This document shows positions 1 through 9,771 of a stretch of 64,000 bases of DNA, piece after piece; within the stretch, counting starts at the first letter, position 1; the number at the start of each line of letters is the position of its first letter. Location of the stretch: assembly GCA_030424715.1 (NCBI GenBank), contig JAUHWH010000001.1, positions 620,001 through 684,000 of the forward strand, written 5' to 3'. The DNA is from Bdellovibrionia bacterium (GTDB lineage: Bacteria; Bdellovibrionota; Bdellovibrionia; Bdellovibrionales; JAGQZY01). Both the position numbers and the translations under genes were made by a program. The notes under the pieces were generated by a model. It had not been told where the DNA came from and did not search any database. It worked only from the letters and a program-made list of their open reading frames with translations.

Positions 1-575
<575 letters not shown>

Positions 576-606
576 CTATATTAAGGGTCCTCTAAGGGAG
601 GCTCAC

Positions 607-888
607 TTGGCAAAAAATCAGCAGATTAAAGAGGTCGCTGACCTCGCGTGTTTGCAGATAGATGAAAGCGAAATTGAAACCTTTCAAAATCAGTTTGACG
701 AGGCGATTCAATTTTTCGATAGGCTTTCTTCTCTTGATACTGCTGACATCAAACCGATGGTGACCCCTCATGATATGAAGACGCCTTTACGAGAAGATCG
801 CGTTGTTCGTGATTTAACGGTCGATGAGCTTTTAGAAAATGCGCCAGATGTTAAAGACTCCCTGTTTCGTGTGCCTCCGGTGGTCTAA
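607..888 (+). CDS. gatC: Asp-tRNA(Asn)/Glu-tRNA(Gln) amidotransferase subunit C
   Basis: This encodes 93 residues, the normal GatC length. GatC wraps around GatA and GatB and stabilises the GatCAB complex, which converts Glu-tRNA(Gln) and Asp-tRNA(Asn) to the amidated forms in the cytoplasm. The chosen start is TTG at 607, because AAGGGAG sits about seven bases upstream and the family begins close to the sequence VADLACLQIDESE. A longer reading from upstream ATG codons has no family counterpart. The C-terminal PPVV ending is typical. Its TAA shares one base with the gatA ATG, so the genes are translationally coupled. Confidence 0.93.
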   Translation: MAKNQQIKEVADLACLQIDESEIETFQNQFDEAIQFFDRLSSLDTADIKPMVTPHDMKTPLREDRVVRDLTVDELLENAPDVKDSLFRVPPVV

Positions 889-2348
889 TGGATCTGTTAA
901 ACTTATCAGCTTGCGATATACCCAACCTAGTGAAACAGAAAAGAGTTTCGGCAACGGAATTGCTGCAGGCTTTTTGGAAACGTGGGACGGACCTCAATCC
1001 GAAGGTGAATGCCCTCCTTGCCTTTAACGATGATGCTGAACAACGCGCAAAAAATATTGATAAGGGCTTGGTCAAGCCAGGCCGGCTGCTAGGTGTGCCG
1101 GTGGTTTTGAAAGACAACTTTTGTTTAAGGGGCATGAAAACAACGGCAGCATCTCGTATTTTAGAGAACTTCGTGGCCCCCTACACAGCCCATTGTGTGC
1201 AGCGTCTTATTGATGAGGGTGCGATTATTATAGCAAAGTCCAATCTCGACGAATTTGCCATGGGATCCTCCAATGAGAATTCTTACTTTGGCGCTTCCAA
1301 AAATCCCTGGGACTTGGAGCGCGTTCCTGGCGGATCTAGCGGTGGTTCCGCAGTGGCTGTGTCCACCCGGTTCGCTCCGGTGGCTTTGGGGTCTGACACA
1401 GGGGGATCCATTCGCCAACCGGCTAGTTTTTGCGGGGTTGTGGGGATAAAACCAACCTATGGGAGTGTTTCTCGTTACGGAATGATCGCCTTTGCCTCCT
1501 CCCTTGATCAGGCAGGCACCTTTGGCAAAACGGTGCGCGAGGCCGCGCTACCACTGGGTGCCATGATTCATAGAGACCCGAGAGACGGGACCAATGTTGA
1601 TGTGCCTTATTCTGAACTTTTGGGTGGCAGCCAATCGCTAAAAAAATGTCGTGTCGGTATTGCGAAAGAATATATGGTAGCCGGCTTAAGTTCGGATCTT
1701 TCACGCTCTATCGAGAGCATCATAAAAAAATTAGAGGCCGAAGGTTGTGAAGTTGTTGAAATCTCCTTGCCTCACACGACCTTTGCGATTCCAGTTTACT
1801 ATCTCGTGGCTGCCAGCGAAGCATCGAGCAACCTGTCGCGATACGATGGCGTTCGTTATGGGTTGCGAGATATTGAGACCCCTGACGGCCGACCAGCGGC
1901 GGATTTGGCTGAATTCTACAAAATGACCCGCAGTCGCGGTTTCGGAGAAGAGGTGAAGCGAAGAATTTTGTTGGGTACCTTCTCGTTGTCGGCGGGACAT
2001 TACGATGCTTTTTATACAAAGGCTTGCCAGGTTCGACGTTTGATCAGCCAGGATTTCACTCAGGCCTTCACTCACTGTGATTTTGTCATTGGGCCGGTAT
2101 CAACGGATTCGGCTTTCAAGTTGGGCGAAAAAACTTCAGACCCAATCGCGATGTATAACAATGATATTCTCACAACGCCTGTGAATCTTGCCGGCTTACC
2201 GGCTCTCAGCTTACCTCTGGGGCTGGACAGTCAGGGATTGCCCATGGGGCTACAAGTGATTGCTCCCGCCTTTGCCGATGACCGAATGATTGCTTTTGCA
2301 GAAGCCCTGGAAGCACTGATCGATTTTACAGAGGTTCCCAATGTCTGA
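888..2348 (+). CDS. gatA: Asp-tRNA(Asn)/Glu-tRNA(Gln) amidotransferase subunit A (amidase)
   Basis: This 486-residue protein belongs to the amidase-signature family. It hydrolyses glutamine to supply ammonia to GatB. The Lys-cisSer-Ser triad is visible: Lys75 in VVLKDN, Ser150 in the GGSSGGS loop and Ser174 in DTGGSIRQPA. The length is standard. It starts on the last base of gatC and its end overlaps gatB by 8 bp, giving the order C-A-B in one operon. The downstream tRNA-Asn at 47.2 kb is a plausible substrate, but whether the organism also has AsnRS or GlnRS cannot be seen here. Confidence 0.97.
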   Translation: MDLLNLSACDIPNLVKQKRVSATELLQAFWKRGTDLNPKVNALLAFNDDAEQRAKNIDKGLVKPGRLLGVPVVLKDNFCLRGMKTTAASRILENFVAPYTAHCVQRLIDEGAIIIAKSNLDEFAMGSSNENSYFGASKNPWDLERVPGGSSGGSAVAVSTRFAPVALGSDTGGSIRQPASFCGVVGIKPTYGSVSRYGMIAFASSLDQAGTFGKTVREAALPLGAMIHRDPRDGTNVDVPYSELLGGSQSLKKCRVGIAKEYMVAGLSSDLSRSIESIIKKLEAEGCEVVEISLPHTTFAIPVYYLVAASEASSNLSRYDGVRYGLRDIETPDGRPAADLAEFYKMTRSRGFGEEVKRRILLGTFSLSAGHYDAFYTKACQVRRLISQDFTQAFTHCDFVIGPVSTDSAFKLGEKTSDPIAMYNNDILTTPVNLAGLPALSLPLGLDSQGLPMGLQVIAPAFADDRMIAFAEALEALIDFTEVPNV

Positions 2349-3768
2349 TGCCTTCGATGTTGTCATTGGCTTAGAAATTCATGCTCAGTTGAACACAGTA
2401 TCAAAATGCTTTTCTTCTGCGAGTACTGATTTTGGACGAGGACATAACGAAAACGTCACGGCCGTCTGTGCGGGCCTGCCAGGCACACTCCCCGTTTTAA
2501 ACAAACACGCTGTTGAGTTAGCGGCAAAAGCCGCCTTGATTCTGAATTGCGACATTCAAGAAACATCCTATTTCGTGCGCAAGCAATATTTCTATCCCGA
2601 CATGCCGAAAGGTTACCAAATTTCTCAAATGGAAACGCCCATTGCACTCAATGGGTTCGTTGAATTCTATTTGGACGGTGACAAACAGCGAGTGCATTTA
2701 GAAAGAGCTCATATGGAGGAGGACGCCGGCAAGTCCACACACTACGGCGAGTATAGCCTTATCAATTTAAATCGAGCGGGAATTCCCCTTCTCGAGATCG
2801 TCTCGAAGCCTGAGATGACTTCTGCTCGGCAAGCGGCCGCCTACGCAAGGTCGGTGCGGCAAGCCCTAAGGTTTGCTGGTGTCTGCGATGGGAACCTTGA
2901 ACAGGGGTCTTTACGCTGTGATTGCAATGTTAGCATTAAGCCTAGAGGTGCGAGCGAACTGGGTACAAAGGTTGAGCTGAAAAATATCAACTCGTTTCGA
3001 TTTATCGAGAAGGCTATTGACTATGAGGTCCAACGCCAAATTCAATGCCAGTCACTTGGGGAAGAGATTGTACAAGAGACTCGTCTTTATGATTCTGTGA
3101 AAAACAAAACGTTTTCTATGAGAAAAAAAGAAGAAGCTAATGACTATCGCTACTTTCCGGAACCTGACCTATTGCCACTGGTTCTCGACCCGAGCTGGCT
3201 TGGTGAAATGCGATCCCAATTGCCAGAGACTCCGATTGCGATGTTCGAGCGATTCACAGAACAGTGGGGGATCAAGGCCGATGACGCCGAGTTGCTGTTG
3301 TCGGAGCGAGAGTTGGTCGAGTTTTTTGAAAAAGTGGTAGCCCTTGGTGCGGACCCTGTTCTCGCCTGCAATTGGATGACCGGTGAGTTTTTAAGATTGT
3401 TTAATGAAGATGGAACCGCAACATGGGACTGTGTCCCACTCACAGCAGAACAGTTCTCGGGACTACTAGAGCTGGTGCATTCAAAAAAGATCTCCGGTAA
3501 GATGGCCAAGGAAGTCCTCGAAGAAATGTGGGGTTCGGCAAAGCAAGCGACGGAAATCATGAAAGACCGTGGTCTTGTGCAGATCACGGATGATACAGTG
3601 CTGATTAAGATAGTGGACCAGGTGCTGCAAGACCATCCCGACAAAGTGGATGAATACCGAAGTGGGAAAGAAAAACTTTTTGGCTTCTTTGTGGGGCAAA
3701 TTATGAAAGCTTCTCGCGGGCAAGCGAGCCCCGAAATCGTCAACCGAATTTTAAGGGACAAACTTTGA
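2341..3768 (+). CDS. gatB: Asp-tRNA(Asn)/Glu-tRNA(Gln) amidotransferase subunit B
   Basis: This 475-residue subunit binds the misacylated tRNA, activates its side-chain carboxylate with ATP and transfers ammonia from GatA. It opens with the family signature IGLEIHAQLNT, followed by CxGLPGTLPVLN, the YFYPDMPKGYQISQ block and the HMEEDAGKS motif, and ends in the YqeY-like helical tail (IVNRILRDKL). ATG at 2341 overlaps gatA by 8 bp. Its stop overlaps the next gene by 4 bp, so all four genes are probably cotranscribed. Confidence 0.97.
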   Translation: MSDAFDVVIGLEIHAQLNTVSKCFSSASTDFGRGHNENVTAVCAGLPGTLPVLNKHAVELAAKAALILNCDIQETSYFVRKQYFYPDMPKGYQISQMETPIALNGFVEFYLDGDKQRVHLERAHMEEDAGKSTHYGEYSLINLNRAGIPLLEIVSKPEMTSARQAAAYARSVRQALRFAGVCDGNLEQGSLRCDCNVSIKPRGASELGTKVELKNINSFRFIEKAIDYEVQRQIQCQSLGEEIVQETRLYDSVKNKTFSMRKKEEANDYRYFPEPDLLPLVLDPSWLGEMRSQLPETPIAMFERFTEQWGIKADDAELLLSERELVEFFEKVVALGADPVLACNWMTGEFLRLFNEDGTATWDCVPLTAEQFSGLLELVHSKKISGKMAKEVLEEMWGSAKQATEIMKDRGLVQITDDTVLIKIVDQVLQDHPDKVDEYRSGKEKLFGFFVGQIMKASRGQASPEIVNRILRDKL

Positions 3769-4223
3769 TGACATTGTGTTGGGTGCTTTTTTCAGTCATT
3801 GGTTTCGCCGATAGTCTACCAGAGGTGAAGCTTCAGTTCGAAAAAGGCGCAGCTCTCAATGTTGAAGTGGCTCGAACGTTCGAAACTCGGCAAAAAGGTT
3901 TGATGTATCGAACGACTTTAAAGAAAGATGCTGGCATGCTATTTGTTTTTGAGCGGCCTCAAAAGTTGTCTTTTTGGATGAAAGACACGTATTTGCCGTT
4001 ATCCATCGCATATCTGGATAAGAACAAGGTTATTAAAGAAATCCACAAGATGAAACCACAAAGCCTGATGGAAAGAGAGCAAGACCACAGGTCTTATCCC
4101 AGTCGGTGTATTTGTCAGTATGCTCTGGAGGTGAACCAAGGTTGGTTTGCAAAACAAGGAATTAAAGTTGGCGAGAAAGTCACCTTTCAGTTGCCCAGCC
4201 ACGGCCCCGACAAAAGTCATTAA
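3765..4223 (+). CDS. Exported DUF192 family protein
   Basis: This 152-residue protein has a short hydrophobic N-terminus (LCWVLFSVIGFADS) that is probably a signal peptide. It then carries the DUF192 (COG1430) fold: ARTFETRQKGLMYRTTL, GMLFVFERPQKLSFWMKDTYLPLSIAYLD and a C-terminal ALEVNQGWF segment. The family's biochemical role is not established. Its ATG lies inside the gatB stop region (ATGATG), which makes it the distal gene of the gat operon by position. The start could be either of two adjacent ATG codons. No functional link to tRNA amidation is claimed. Confidence 0.85.
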   Translation: MMTLCWVLFSVIGFADSLPEVKLQFEKGAALNVEVARTFETRQKGLMYRTTLKKDAGMLFVFERPQKLSFWMKDTYLPLSIAYLDKNKVIKEIHKMKPQSLMEREQDHRSYPSRCICQYALEVNQGWFAKQGIKVGEKVTFQLPSHGPDKSH

Positions 4224-4385
4224 AGGGCAAATATCCAAGACTTCCGTAGATAAAATCACCTGGACCCAAGTCTGAAAACATTCTTTAGGGTCGGGGTTTC
4301 AAGACTAGGAGTTATCCCCTAGCAAAGACTTATGATTTAATTATAAGGGTCAAGGAAGACCATGGATAGAACTAAGGATACACCT

Positions 4386-5930
4386 ATGAAAAATTCATTT
4401 TTACTGATTGTTCTTTCACTATTTATTACAGCTAACATTTCGGGCTGTTCACTTTTTTCTTCGAGTGATGAAGAGCAAGAAACAGCCACAGTTGCCCAAG
4501 AGGGTGCCGAAGCAAGTGACGCCAGCGGAGGTTTTGCGAGCGACGATTTTGCAAGTGACGACTTCGCAAGTGACGATTTCGAAAGTGGCGACGAGTTTGC
4601 TAAGGATGATTTCGAAAGTGGCACAGGATTTGATGCAGAAGCAATGGCCAGTGGCGGTACCGAGGCTGCGCCCGAGGAACTTGTCGCGGGCAACACTGAG
4701 GTCGAAGACGTGTTCGGCGACGAATATCCAGATGATGACTACGGAATGGGAGCTGAAGCTGCGGCACCGCCGGCTGCGGCCACCGATACCTTTGCCAATG
4801 ACACGAGCTTTGGCGCTGAAGACGATGCGCTTTTTATGGACGAGGGAGGAGCACTTCCTGCAGACCCCATGTCCTCCAACCAAGAGACAGACTTATTTGC
4901 CCAAGAAGACACCGGGCCTATTGTCGACACACCCGCCTTTGGAGATCCCATTGGGGCGCCAGAGGCCGTTTATGATGTGCCATCGGGTTTTGTCCCTGTT
5001 AAAAAGATGAAGCCAACGGCGTACAACCGGTCCGGCGCTAATATCAATCGTCTGTATGTGGTCCGCCCTGGCGATAACATGGATTCGATTGCCCAAAAGT
5101 TATATGGAAGCAGCAGTCGCGCAGAGGACTTATATTCTTACAACTCACACTTTCGAGGGAAAACTCTCGATGTCGGTGACAAAATTTATTATGAGTCTCC
5201 AAATAACAAAAATGACCAGTCAATGATGACCTACTATGAAGACAACAATCTTGCACCGTCTTATTACACAAGCCAAGAGGGTGATAATATCCGAAAGATT
5301 TCTAAAAAACTTTTGGGCCACAACCGAAGTTGGATGGAGGTCTGGGCGACCAATCCCAATATAGAGTCGAAAGGGCAGCTGCCTGGTGGTCTGCAGATTC
5401 GCTATTGGCCAGGAGATGCGGCGACGCAAACTATGGCGATGGACGATCCGGCACCAACTCCTCCGCCCGCTGCTTTTGTGGAAGATGAAATGCCTGAGCC
5501 AGAGCCCGTGGCGATGGATACCCCAGAAAATGTTCCGGACTTTGAGGATGCTGGTGAATCTTTGCCAGTTGAAGAACCCGTGGAAGTGGCTGATATCAAT
5601 GAGCCTTCAATGGACGACGCCAGTAAAATGGATGAGGACTTTGCGCCTCCTCCGGCTGCTGGGCAAGTGGATATCCCACCGCCTCCACCACCCAAAGCCG
5701 TTGCACCACCGCCTCCACCACCGGCACCGAAATCCAACTTTCAGAAACCGGCTCCGCCGAAAATGAATATGGCAAAATCGGGAGATGGTGACTCCATTGC
5801 AGGGGTCGGTGACGACAACATGATCATGGGCGCTTTAGGCGGACTACTGATTTTGGCGGCCATCATCATGCTGATCTTTATCCGCAGAAGCCGGGCGAAA
5901 CGAGTGAACTTTAGCCAAACACAGGTGTGA
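4386..5930 (+). CDS. LysM-domain lipoprotein with acidic repeats, proline-rich stretch and C-terminal membrane helix
   Basis: The N-terminus MKNSFLLIVLSLFITANISGCS carries a lipobox (ISGC), predicting lipidation at Cys22. It is followed by an acidic, low-complexity region with repeated SDDFA/DDFES units. Two LysM-like motifs follow (RLYVVRPGDNMDSIAQKLYG and YYTSQEGDNIRKISKKLLG). A proline-rich stretch comes next, then a C-terminal hydrophobic helix (GALGGLLILAAIIMLIFI) and a basic tail. LysM motifs usually bind peptidoglycan. Start 4386 has AAGGA seven bases upstream; ATG 4362 is an in-frame alternative with a closer AAGGAAG. The combination of lipid anchor and C-terminal helix is unusual. 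It could be an envelope-spanning or FimV-like protein; the function is unknown. Confidence 0.75.
   Translation: MKNSFLLIVLSLFITANISGCSLFSSSDEEQETATVAQEGAEASDASGGFASDDFASDDFASDDFESGDEFAKDDFESGTGFDAEAMASGGTEAAPEELVAGNTEVEDVFGDEYPDDDYGMGAEAAAPPAAATDTFANDTSFGAEDDALFMDEGGALPADPMSSNQETDLFAQEDTGPIVDTPAFGDPIGAPEAVYDVPSGFVPVKKMKPTAYNRSGANINRLYVVRPGDNMDSIAQKLYGSSSRAEDLYSYNSHFRGKTLDVGDKIYYESPNNKNDQSMMTYYEDNNLAPSYYTSQEGDNIRKISKKLLGHNRSWMEVWATNPNIESKGQLPGGLQIRYWPGDAATQTMAMDDPAPTPPPAAFVEDEMPEPEPVAMDTPENVPDFEDAGESLPVEEPVEVADINEPSMDDASKMDEDFAPPPAAGQVDIPPPPPPKAVAPPPPPPAPKSNFQKPAPPKMNMAKSGDGDSIAGVGDDNMIMGALGGLLILAAIIMLIFIRRSRAKRVNFSQTQV
4533..4622 (+). repeat. Short tandem repeats encoding (F)ASDDF-type units
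   Basis: Degenerate 15-bp units, in the form ttt-gca-agt-gac-gat, recur about five times within the lipoprotein gene. They encode FASDD / FESGD / FAKDD variants. The copies differ at third positions, so this is an old or selected expansion rather than a fresh slippage. Confidence 0.7.
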
Positions 5931-5960
5931 TTGGTTCCTTGTCAGATCTCGTTTTGAAAC

Positions 5961-5987
5961 AAAAAAAGGAGCCATTGGCTCCTTTTT
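5961..5987 (+). terminator. Bidirectional intrinsic terminator
   Basis: AAAGGAGCC, a 3-nt loop and GGCTCCTTTTT form a strong stem followed by a T run. The complementary A run makes it work in both directions. It lies between the convergent LysM lipoprotein and PilZ genes. Confidence 0.85.
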
Positions 5988-6012
5988 CATTTGTCTTCAT
6001 AGCAATAGAAAA

Positions 6013-6369
6013 CTACGAGACTTGGCTAAAGATATCCTCTAATACGGTTTTGTTTTTCACTCGACGCCCTTTTACGAAGTACATAAGATCATCCACAATT
6101 TGGACATCGCGGTTGTTGTCGGGGTGAAACTCAAGGCCGCAGCCGTTGTCAGAGAGCCACACGACTGAGGCATTGAGGGTTCTTTCACGACCACTGACTT
6201 TAAAGTGGATATTGATTTTGTCGTTCACTACGATTTCTTCGGTATTATGGATCAAAAAGGCGCCCGTGAGACTAATGTTCTTTAAGTCACCAAAATCAGG
6301 TTTGCGAGAGTAGTTTTTGCGAAATTCGATGGGTAGCTGTAAAGGTACGCGTGGTGCGGGTTTGTCCAT
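6013..6369 (-). CDS. PilZ domain protein
   Basis: This encodes 118 residues when started at ATG 6367-6369, which is preceded by GGAGG at ideal spacing. A longer reading to 6468 lacks a ribosome site and adds a non-family N-terminus. The PilZ features are APRVPLQLPIEFR, then NISLTGAFL (the D/NxSxxG motif) and ASVVWLSDNGCGLEF. PilZ proteins bind cyclic di-GMP and regulate motility, adhesion or exopolysaccharide. The RxxxR part of the ligand loop is not clearly canonical, so c-di-GMP binding is only likely. It stands alone between two convergently or divergently placed core genes. Confidence 0.8.
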   Translation of the reverse strand: MDKPAPRVPLQLPIEFRKNYSRKPDFGDLKNISLTGAFLIHNTEEIVVNDKINIHFKVSGRERTLNASVVWLSDNGCGLEFHPDNNRDVQIVDDLMYFVKGRRVKNKTVLEDIFSQVS

Positions 6370-6684
6370 AGTGATCCTCCGTCTGTCATGAACCCTTCTC
6401 GGAGAGTGTTCCAGTTTTAATGAGGGTTTTGGATACAATTTATACATTTGTGGGGGTGAGTGTTTCACTTAGAAACAACTATGGGAGTGTTGTTTAGAAG
6501 ATCGACAAAGAAAATGACTCATTGTATCAATATGAAATTTTAACTTTTATAGTTTTAAGATTTTGGCTAATCTGCCGAGGTTATAAGAGTCGCACACTCT
6601 AATCCCGAAAAATTTAAATCGAGGAATCCTAACTCAAAGCCCATTTTGTAAAAAGCCCTTACCTTATTATTATGGAGTCGAAAT
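6370..6684. other. 315-bp intergenic region upstream of PilZ gene and rho
   Basis: This gap separates the divergent PilZ and rho start codons and must hold both promoters. The rho side is AT-rich and could encode a long leader, as expected for the autoregulated rho gene. I see no convincing -35/-10 pair, ORF or known riboswitch. Confidence 0.4.
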
Positions 6685-8229
6685 ATGTCAGAGACAGATG
6701 TTGCTGCAGAAAAAGTCACTAAAGAAGCCCCCAAGAAAGAAGCATCCTCTGAGAAGAAACCTACGCGCAGTAAAAGCTCCGGAGACGACAGTGGATCACG
6801 TCCTCGTCGAAACCAGCGCAACAACAACAACCACCGGAGCAAAAGCGGCGGCAACCGCGGACGCAATAGAAACTACAAGCAGCAAGACCATAACATTTCA
6901 GACGACTCTTTGCCTCCTGTGGCGGTTGCGTCTGAGCCAGTGGATCTCTCCGATGTTGAGCTAACGGATGAAGAAAAGTCGGCTCTGAGTTCGAAGGGCT
7001 TAAAAACGAAAAAAATTGAAGAAGTTTTGCAACTGGCTTTGAAATTGAAAATCGAAAATGCGGCGGGTTTACGAAGACAAGAGCTTGTTTTTGAAACTCT
7101 AAAAAGAGCGGCTCAACTGGTGGATGTTTTTGGAGACGGCGTCTTAGAAATCTTACCTGATGGTTACGGTTTTTTACGAAAGCCGGACTACAACTATCTT
7201 CCGGGGCCAGATGACATTTATGTGAGCCCCTCTCAAATTCGTAGGTTTGGTCTGCGCACAGGAGACACTGTCAGCGGTACCGTTCGTCCTCCAAAAGAGG
7301 GCGAGCGCTATTTTGCCCTTCTCAAGGTAGAAGAACTGAATCACCAACCACCAGGGGCCAGTAAAGAAAAAATCTTATTTGATAACCTAACCCCGCTGTA
7401 CCCCGAAGAGCGTTTAAAGCTTGAACACGAGCCAGGTGAGTTTACGACTCGAGTTGTGGACCTTATGGCGCCCTTGGGTAAGGGGCAAAGAGCCCTAATT
7501 GTGGCGCCGCCAAGAACAGGTAAAACGGTTCTTATGCAAGACATTGCAAACGCCATCACGACCAATCACCCAGAGGTGAAGCTTATTGTACTGTTGATTG
7601 ATGAGCGACCAGAAGAAGTCACCGATATGTCACGAAACGTCAATGGTGAGGTGGTGAGCTCCACATTTGACGAGCCCCCCACGCGTCACGTGCAGGTGGC
7701 CGAGATGGTTTTAGAAAAAGCGAAGCGACTTGTTGAAAACAAAAATGATGTTGTCATTCTTCTGGATTCAATCACCCGTTTGGCTCGGGCCTACAACACT
7801 GTGGTTCCGCCTTCAGGAAAGATTCTCTCGGGTGGTGTTGATTCTAACGCTCTCCACAAACCGAAGCGCTTTTTTGGTGCGGCTCGAAATATCGAAGAGG
7901 GCGGCAGCTTGACGATCATTGCAACGGCTCTGATCGATACGGGCTCACGAATGGACGAAGTGATTTTCGAAGAGTTTAAAGGAACAGGTAACTCAGAGAT
8001 CCATCTGGACAGAAAACTTATGGAGAAGCGCATCTTCCCATGCATGGACATCAATAAGTCGGGAACTCGTAAAGAAGACTTGCTCATTGAAAAGGCTGAT
8101 CTTAACCGCCTGTGGATCCTCAGAAAGGTGCTCGCTCCCATGAATGTGGTGGATAGTATGGAATTTCTGATCGATAAGCTCAAATCAGCGAAAAACAATG
8201 CGACCTTCCTTTCGGGTATGGGGCAGTAA
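6685..8229 (+). CDS. rho: Transcription termination factor Rho
   Basis: This 514-residue hexameric RNA helicase terminates transcription. It is longer than E. coli Rho (419) because of an N-terminal extension. Residues 1-70 are lysine-rich and then Arg/Asn/Gly-rich, with a run of four Asn and GGNRGRNRN. The Rho N-domain and cold-shock-like RNA-binding domain ([20 protein letters not shown]) follow. The Walker A motif APPRTGKT lies at 274-281, and [12 protein letters not shown] and the Q/R-loop region GGVDSNAL are intact. It is a monocistronic-looking gene with an upstream leader. The extension resembles those of several high-GC and Bacteroidota Rho proteins, although this genome is not GC-rich. 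Confidence 0.97.
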   Translation: MSETDVAAEKVTKEAPKKEASSEKKPTRSKSSGDDSGSRPRRNQRNNNNHRSKSGGNRGRNRNYKQQDHNISDDSLPPVAVASEPVDLSDVELTDEEKSALSSKGLKTKKIEEVLQLALKLKIENAAGLRRQELVFETLKRAAQLVDVFGDGVLEILPDGYGFLRKPDYNYLPGPDDIYVSPSQIRRFGLRTGDTVSGTVRPPKEGERYFALLKVEELNHQPPGASKEKILFDNLTPLYPEERLKLEHEPGEFTTRVVDLMAPLGKGQRALIVAPPRTGKTVLMQDIANAITTNHPEVKLIVLLIDERPEEVTDMSRNVNGEVVSSTFDEPPTRHVQVAEMVLEKAKRLVENKNDVVILLDSITRLARAYNTVVPPSGKILSGGVDSNALHKPKRFFGAARNIEEGGSLTIIATALIDTGSRMDEVIFEEFKGTGNSEIHLDRKLMEKRIFPCMDINKSGTRKEDLLIEKADLNRLWILRKVLAPMNVVDSMEFLIDKLKSAKNNATFLSGMGQ

Positions 8230-8260
8230 GACGCCTCTCATTTAAGCTGAGGTCGCCAAC

Positions 8261-8285
8261 AACTCACTGTATTTAGTGGAGTTTT
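8261..8285 (+). terminator. Possible terminator after rho
   Basis: AACTCACT, a 6-nt loop and AGTGGAGTT form a stem with a one-base bulge, followed by a short T tract, 31 bp after the rho stop. The stability is modest. Confidence 0.45.
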
Positions 8286-8316
8286 AAGGTCTAAGGTCTA
8301 GATGTAGGTCACTTTC

Positions 8317-8357
8317 TGTGGAAAACCCTGTGGATCAGGGGGGTAACCTGTGCATAA
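8317..8357 (+). other. Cluster of three DnaA-box-like 9-mers
   Basis: TGTGGAAAA (8317-8325), TGTGGATCA (8329-8337) and TGTGCATAA (8349-8357) are all in the same orientation. Each is the reverse complement of a sequence close to the DnaA box TTATCCACA (TTTTCCACA, TGATCCACA, TTATGCACA). They lie between rho and rpmE. They could titrate DnaA, regulate rpmE or mark an origin-proximal site; no DUE-like AT block is obvious beside them. Confidence 0.45.
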
Positions 8358-8445
8358 CTCCCCAAAAATCGAGAATCGCTTAAAAAGTGCTCGACCTCTG
8401 TCAGGGGTTGTGTTAATTTTCCCAATCTTAATGGAGTAATGCGTT

Positions 8446-8667
8446 ATGAAACCTGAAATTCATCCAACTTATCATACCGACGCCCAAGTGACCTGCGTTT
8501 GTGGAAACTCTTTTCAAACGGGTTCGACTTTGAAAGAAATCAAAATCGATATCTGTTCGGAATGTCACCCGTTCTATACTGGTAAGCAAAAACTTGTTGA
8601 TACCGAAGGCCGTGTCGAGAAGTTTAAAAAGAAATACGCTAAGTTTTATAAAAAAGACGACAAATAA
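8446..8667 (+). CDS. rpmE: 50S ribosomal protein bL31
   Basis: This 73-residue ribosomal protein is of the zinc-binding (C+) type. The ligands are CVC near residues 17-19 and CSEC near residues 37-40. It bridges the 50S and 30S subunits. The family signature [22 protein letters not shown] is present. ATG 8446 is preceded by GGAG. It lies 24 bp before prfA, an arrangement found in many bacteria, and probably begins an rpmE-prfA-prmC-murA operon. Confidence 0.96.
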   Translation: MKPEIHPTYHTDAQVTCVCGNSFQTGSTLKEIKIDICSECHPFYTGKQKLVDTEGRVEKFKKKYAKFYKKDDK

Positions 8668-8691
8668 ACCTTTCTTGCATCGAAAGACGAT

Positions 8692-9771
8692 ATGTTTGAA
8701 AAACTGGGCGAAGTGGAAAAAAAGTACGAGTCACTTTGCCATCAGTTGCAAAACCCAGACATAGCCAGCGACCAGCACAAATTTCGGCAACTCATGAAAG
8801 AACAAGCGGATCTTGAAAAAGTGGTCAAGATCTATCGTCATTACAAATCCCTGAAGAAAACCATTGAAGATAGTAAACAGATGCTCGCCGAAGAGAAAGA
8901 CGAAGAGCTTCGGGAAATGGCGAAAGAGGAAATCTCTGAAGCTGAAGAGACCATTGGTGAAGTAGAAAAAGATCTTAAAATTTGTCTTCTCCCCAAAGAT
9001 CCTAACGATGATAAAAATATTATTTTAGAGATAAGAGCGGGGGCCGGTGGCGATGAAGCGTCTCTGTTTGCTGAAGAGCTTTTTACGTCTTATTCTCATT
9101 ACGCTGGCAGCTTAGGTTTTAAGACAGAGCTATTGTCTTTTTCCGCCGGCAATGTTGGTGGGGCAAAAGAGATTGTCGCTATGGTGACGGGAGATCAGGT
9201 GTTCTCCCGTTTGAAGTATGAGAGTGGTGTTCACCGGGTTCAGCGCGTACCGAAGACCGAGTCTCAGGGCCGTGTGCACACTTCAACCGTAACGGTCGCT
9301 GTGATACCTGAAGCCGAAGAAGTTGAGGTCGCCATCGAACAAAAGGACATTCGCATTGATGTCATGCGTGCCAGCGGTGCTGGAGGGCAACACGTGAACA
9401 CCACAGACTCTGCGGTACGTGTCACTCACCATCCCACGGGAATTATTGTTTATTGCCAAGAGGGTAAGTCCCAACACGCAAACAAAGATCGCGCCATGAA
9501 AATATTGATGTCCCGATTGAAAGATCTTGAAGAGCAAAAAGCCATTAAAGAGGCCTCGGACGCCAGACTTTCGCAAATTGGTACCGGGGATCGCTCAGAG
9601 CGAATTCGAACCTATAATTTTCCTCAAAGCCGAATCACTGATCATCGCATTGGCCTGACTCTCCATTCTTTAGACGACGTTATGAAGGGGAATATGGCGC
9701 AAGTTATTGATCCGGTGTCGGCCCACTATCAGGCAGAGGCTCTCAAACATACGGAAGACAGTGAATCTTGA
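8692..9771 (+). CDS. prfA: Peptide chain release factor 1
   Basis: This 359-residue factor recognises UAA and UAG and triggers peptidyl-tRNA hydrolysis. The discriminator is of the RF1 type (Pro-Lys-Thr at 187-189), and the catalytic GGQ lies at 231-233 within [11 protein letters not shown]. The N-terminal coiled-coil domain is intact. The glutamine of GGQ is the substrate of PrmC, whose gene overlaps this one by 11 bp. Length and motifs are normal. Confidence 0.97.
   Translation: MFEKLGEVEKKYESLCHQLQNPDIASDQHKFRQLMKEQADLEKVVKIYRHYKSLKKTIEDSKQMLAEEKDEELREMAKEEISEAEETIGEVEKDLKICLLPKDPNDDKNIILEIRAGAGGDEASLFAEELFTSYSHYAGSLGFKTELLSFSAGNVGGAKEIVAMVTGDQVFSRLKYESGVHRVQRVPKTESQGRVHTSTVTVAVIPEAEEVEVAIEQKDIRIDVMRASGAGGQHVNTTDSAVRVTHHPTGIIVYCQEGKSQHANKDRAMKILMSRLKDLEEQKAIKEASDARLSQIGTGDRSERIRTYNFPQSRITDHRIGLTLHSLDDVMKGNMAQVIDPVSAHYQAEALKHTEDSES

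Noticed and set aside
4296-4316. Hairpin CTAGG...CCTAG after the DUF192 gene as terminator
   Set aside because: The stem is only five bases and there is no T tract.
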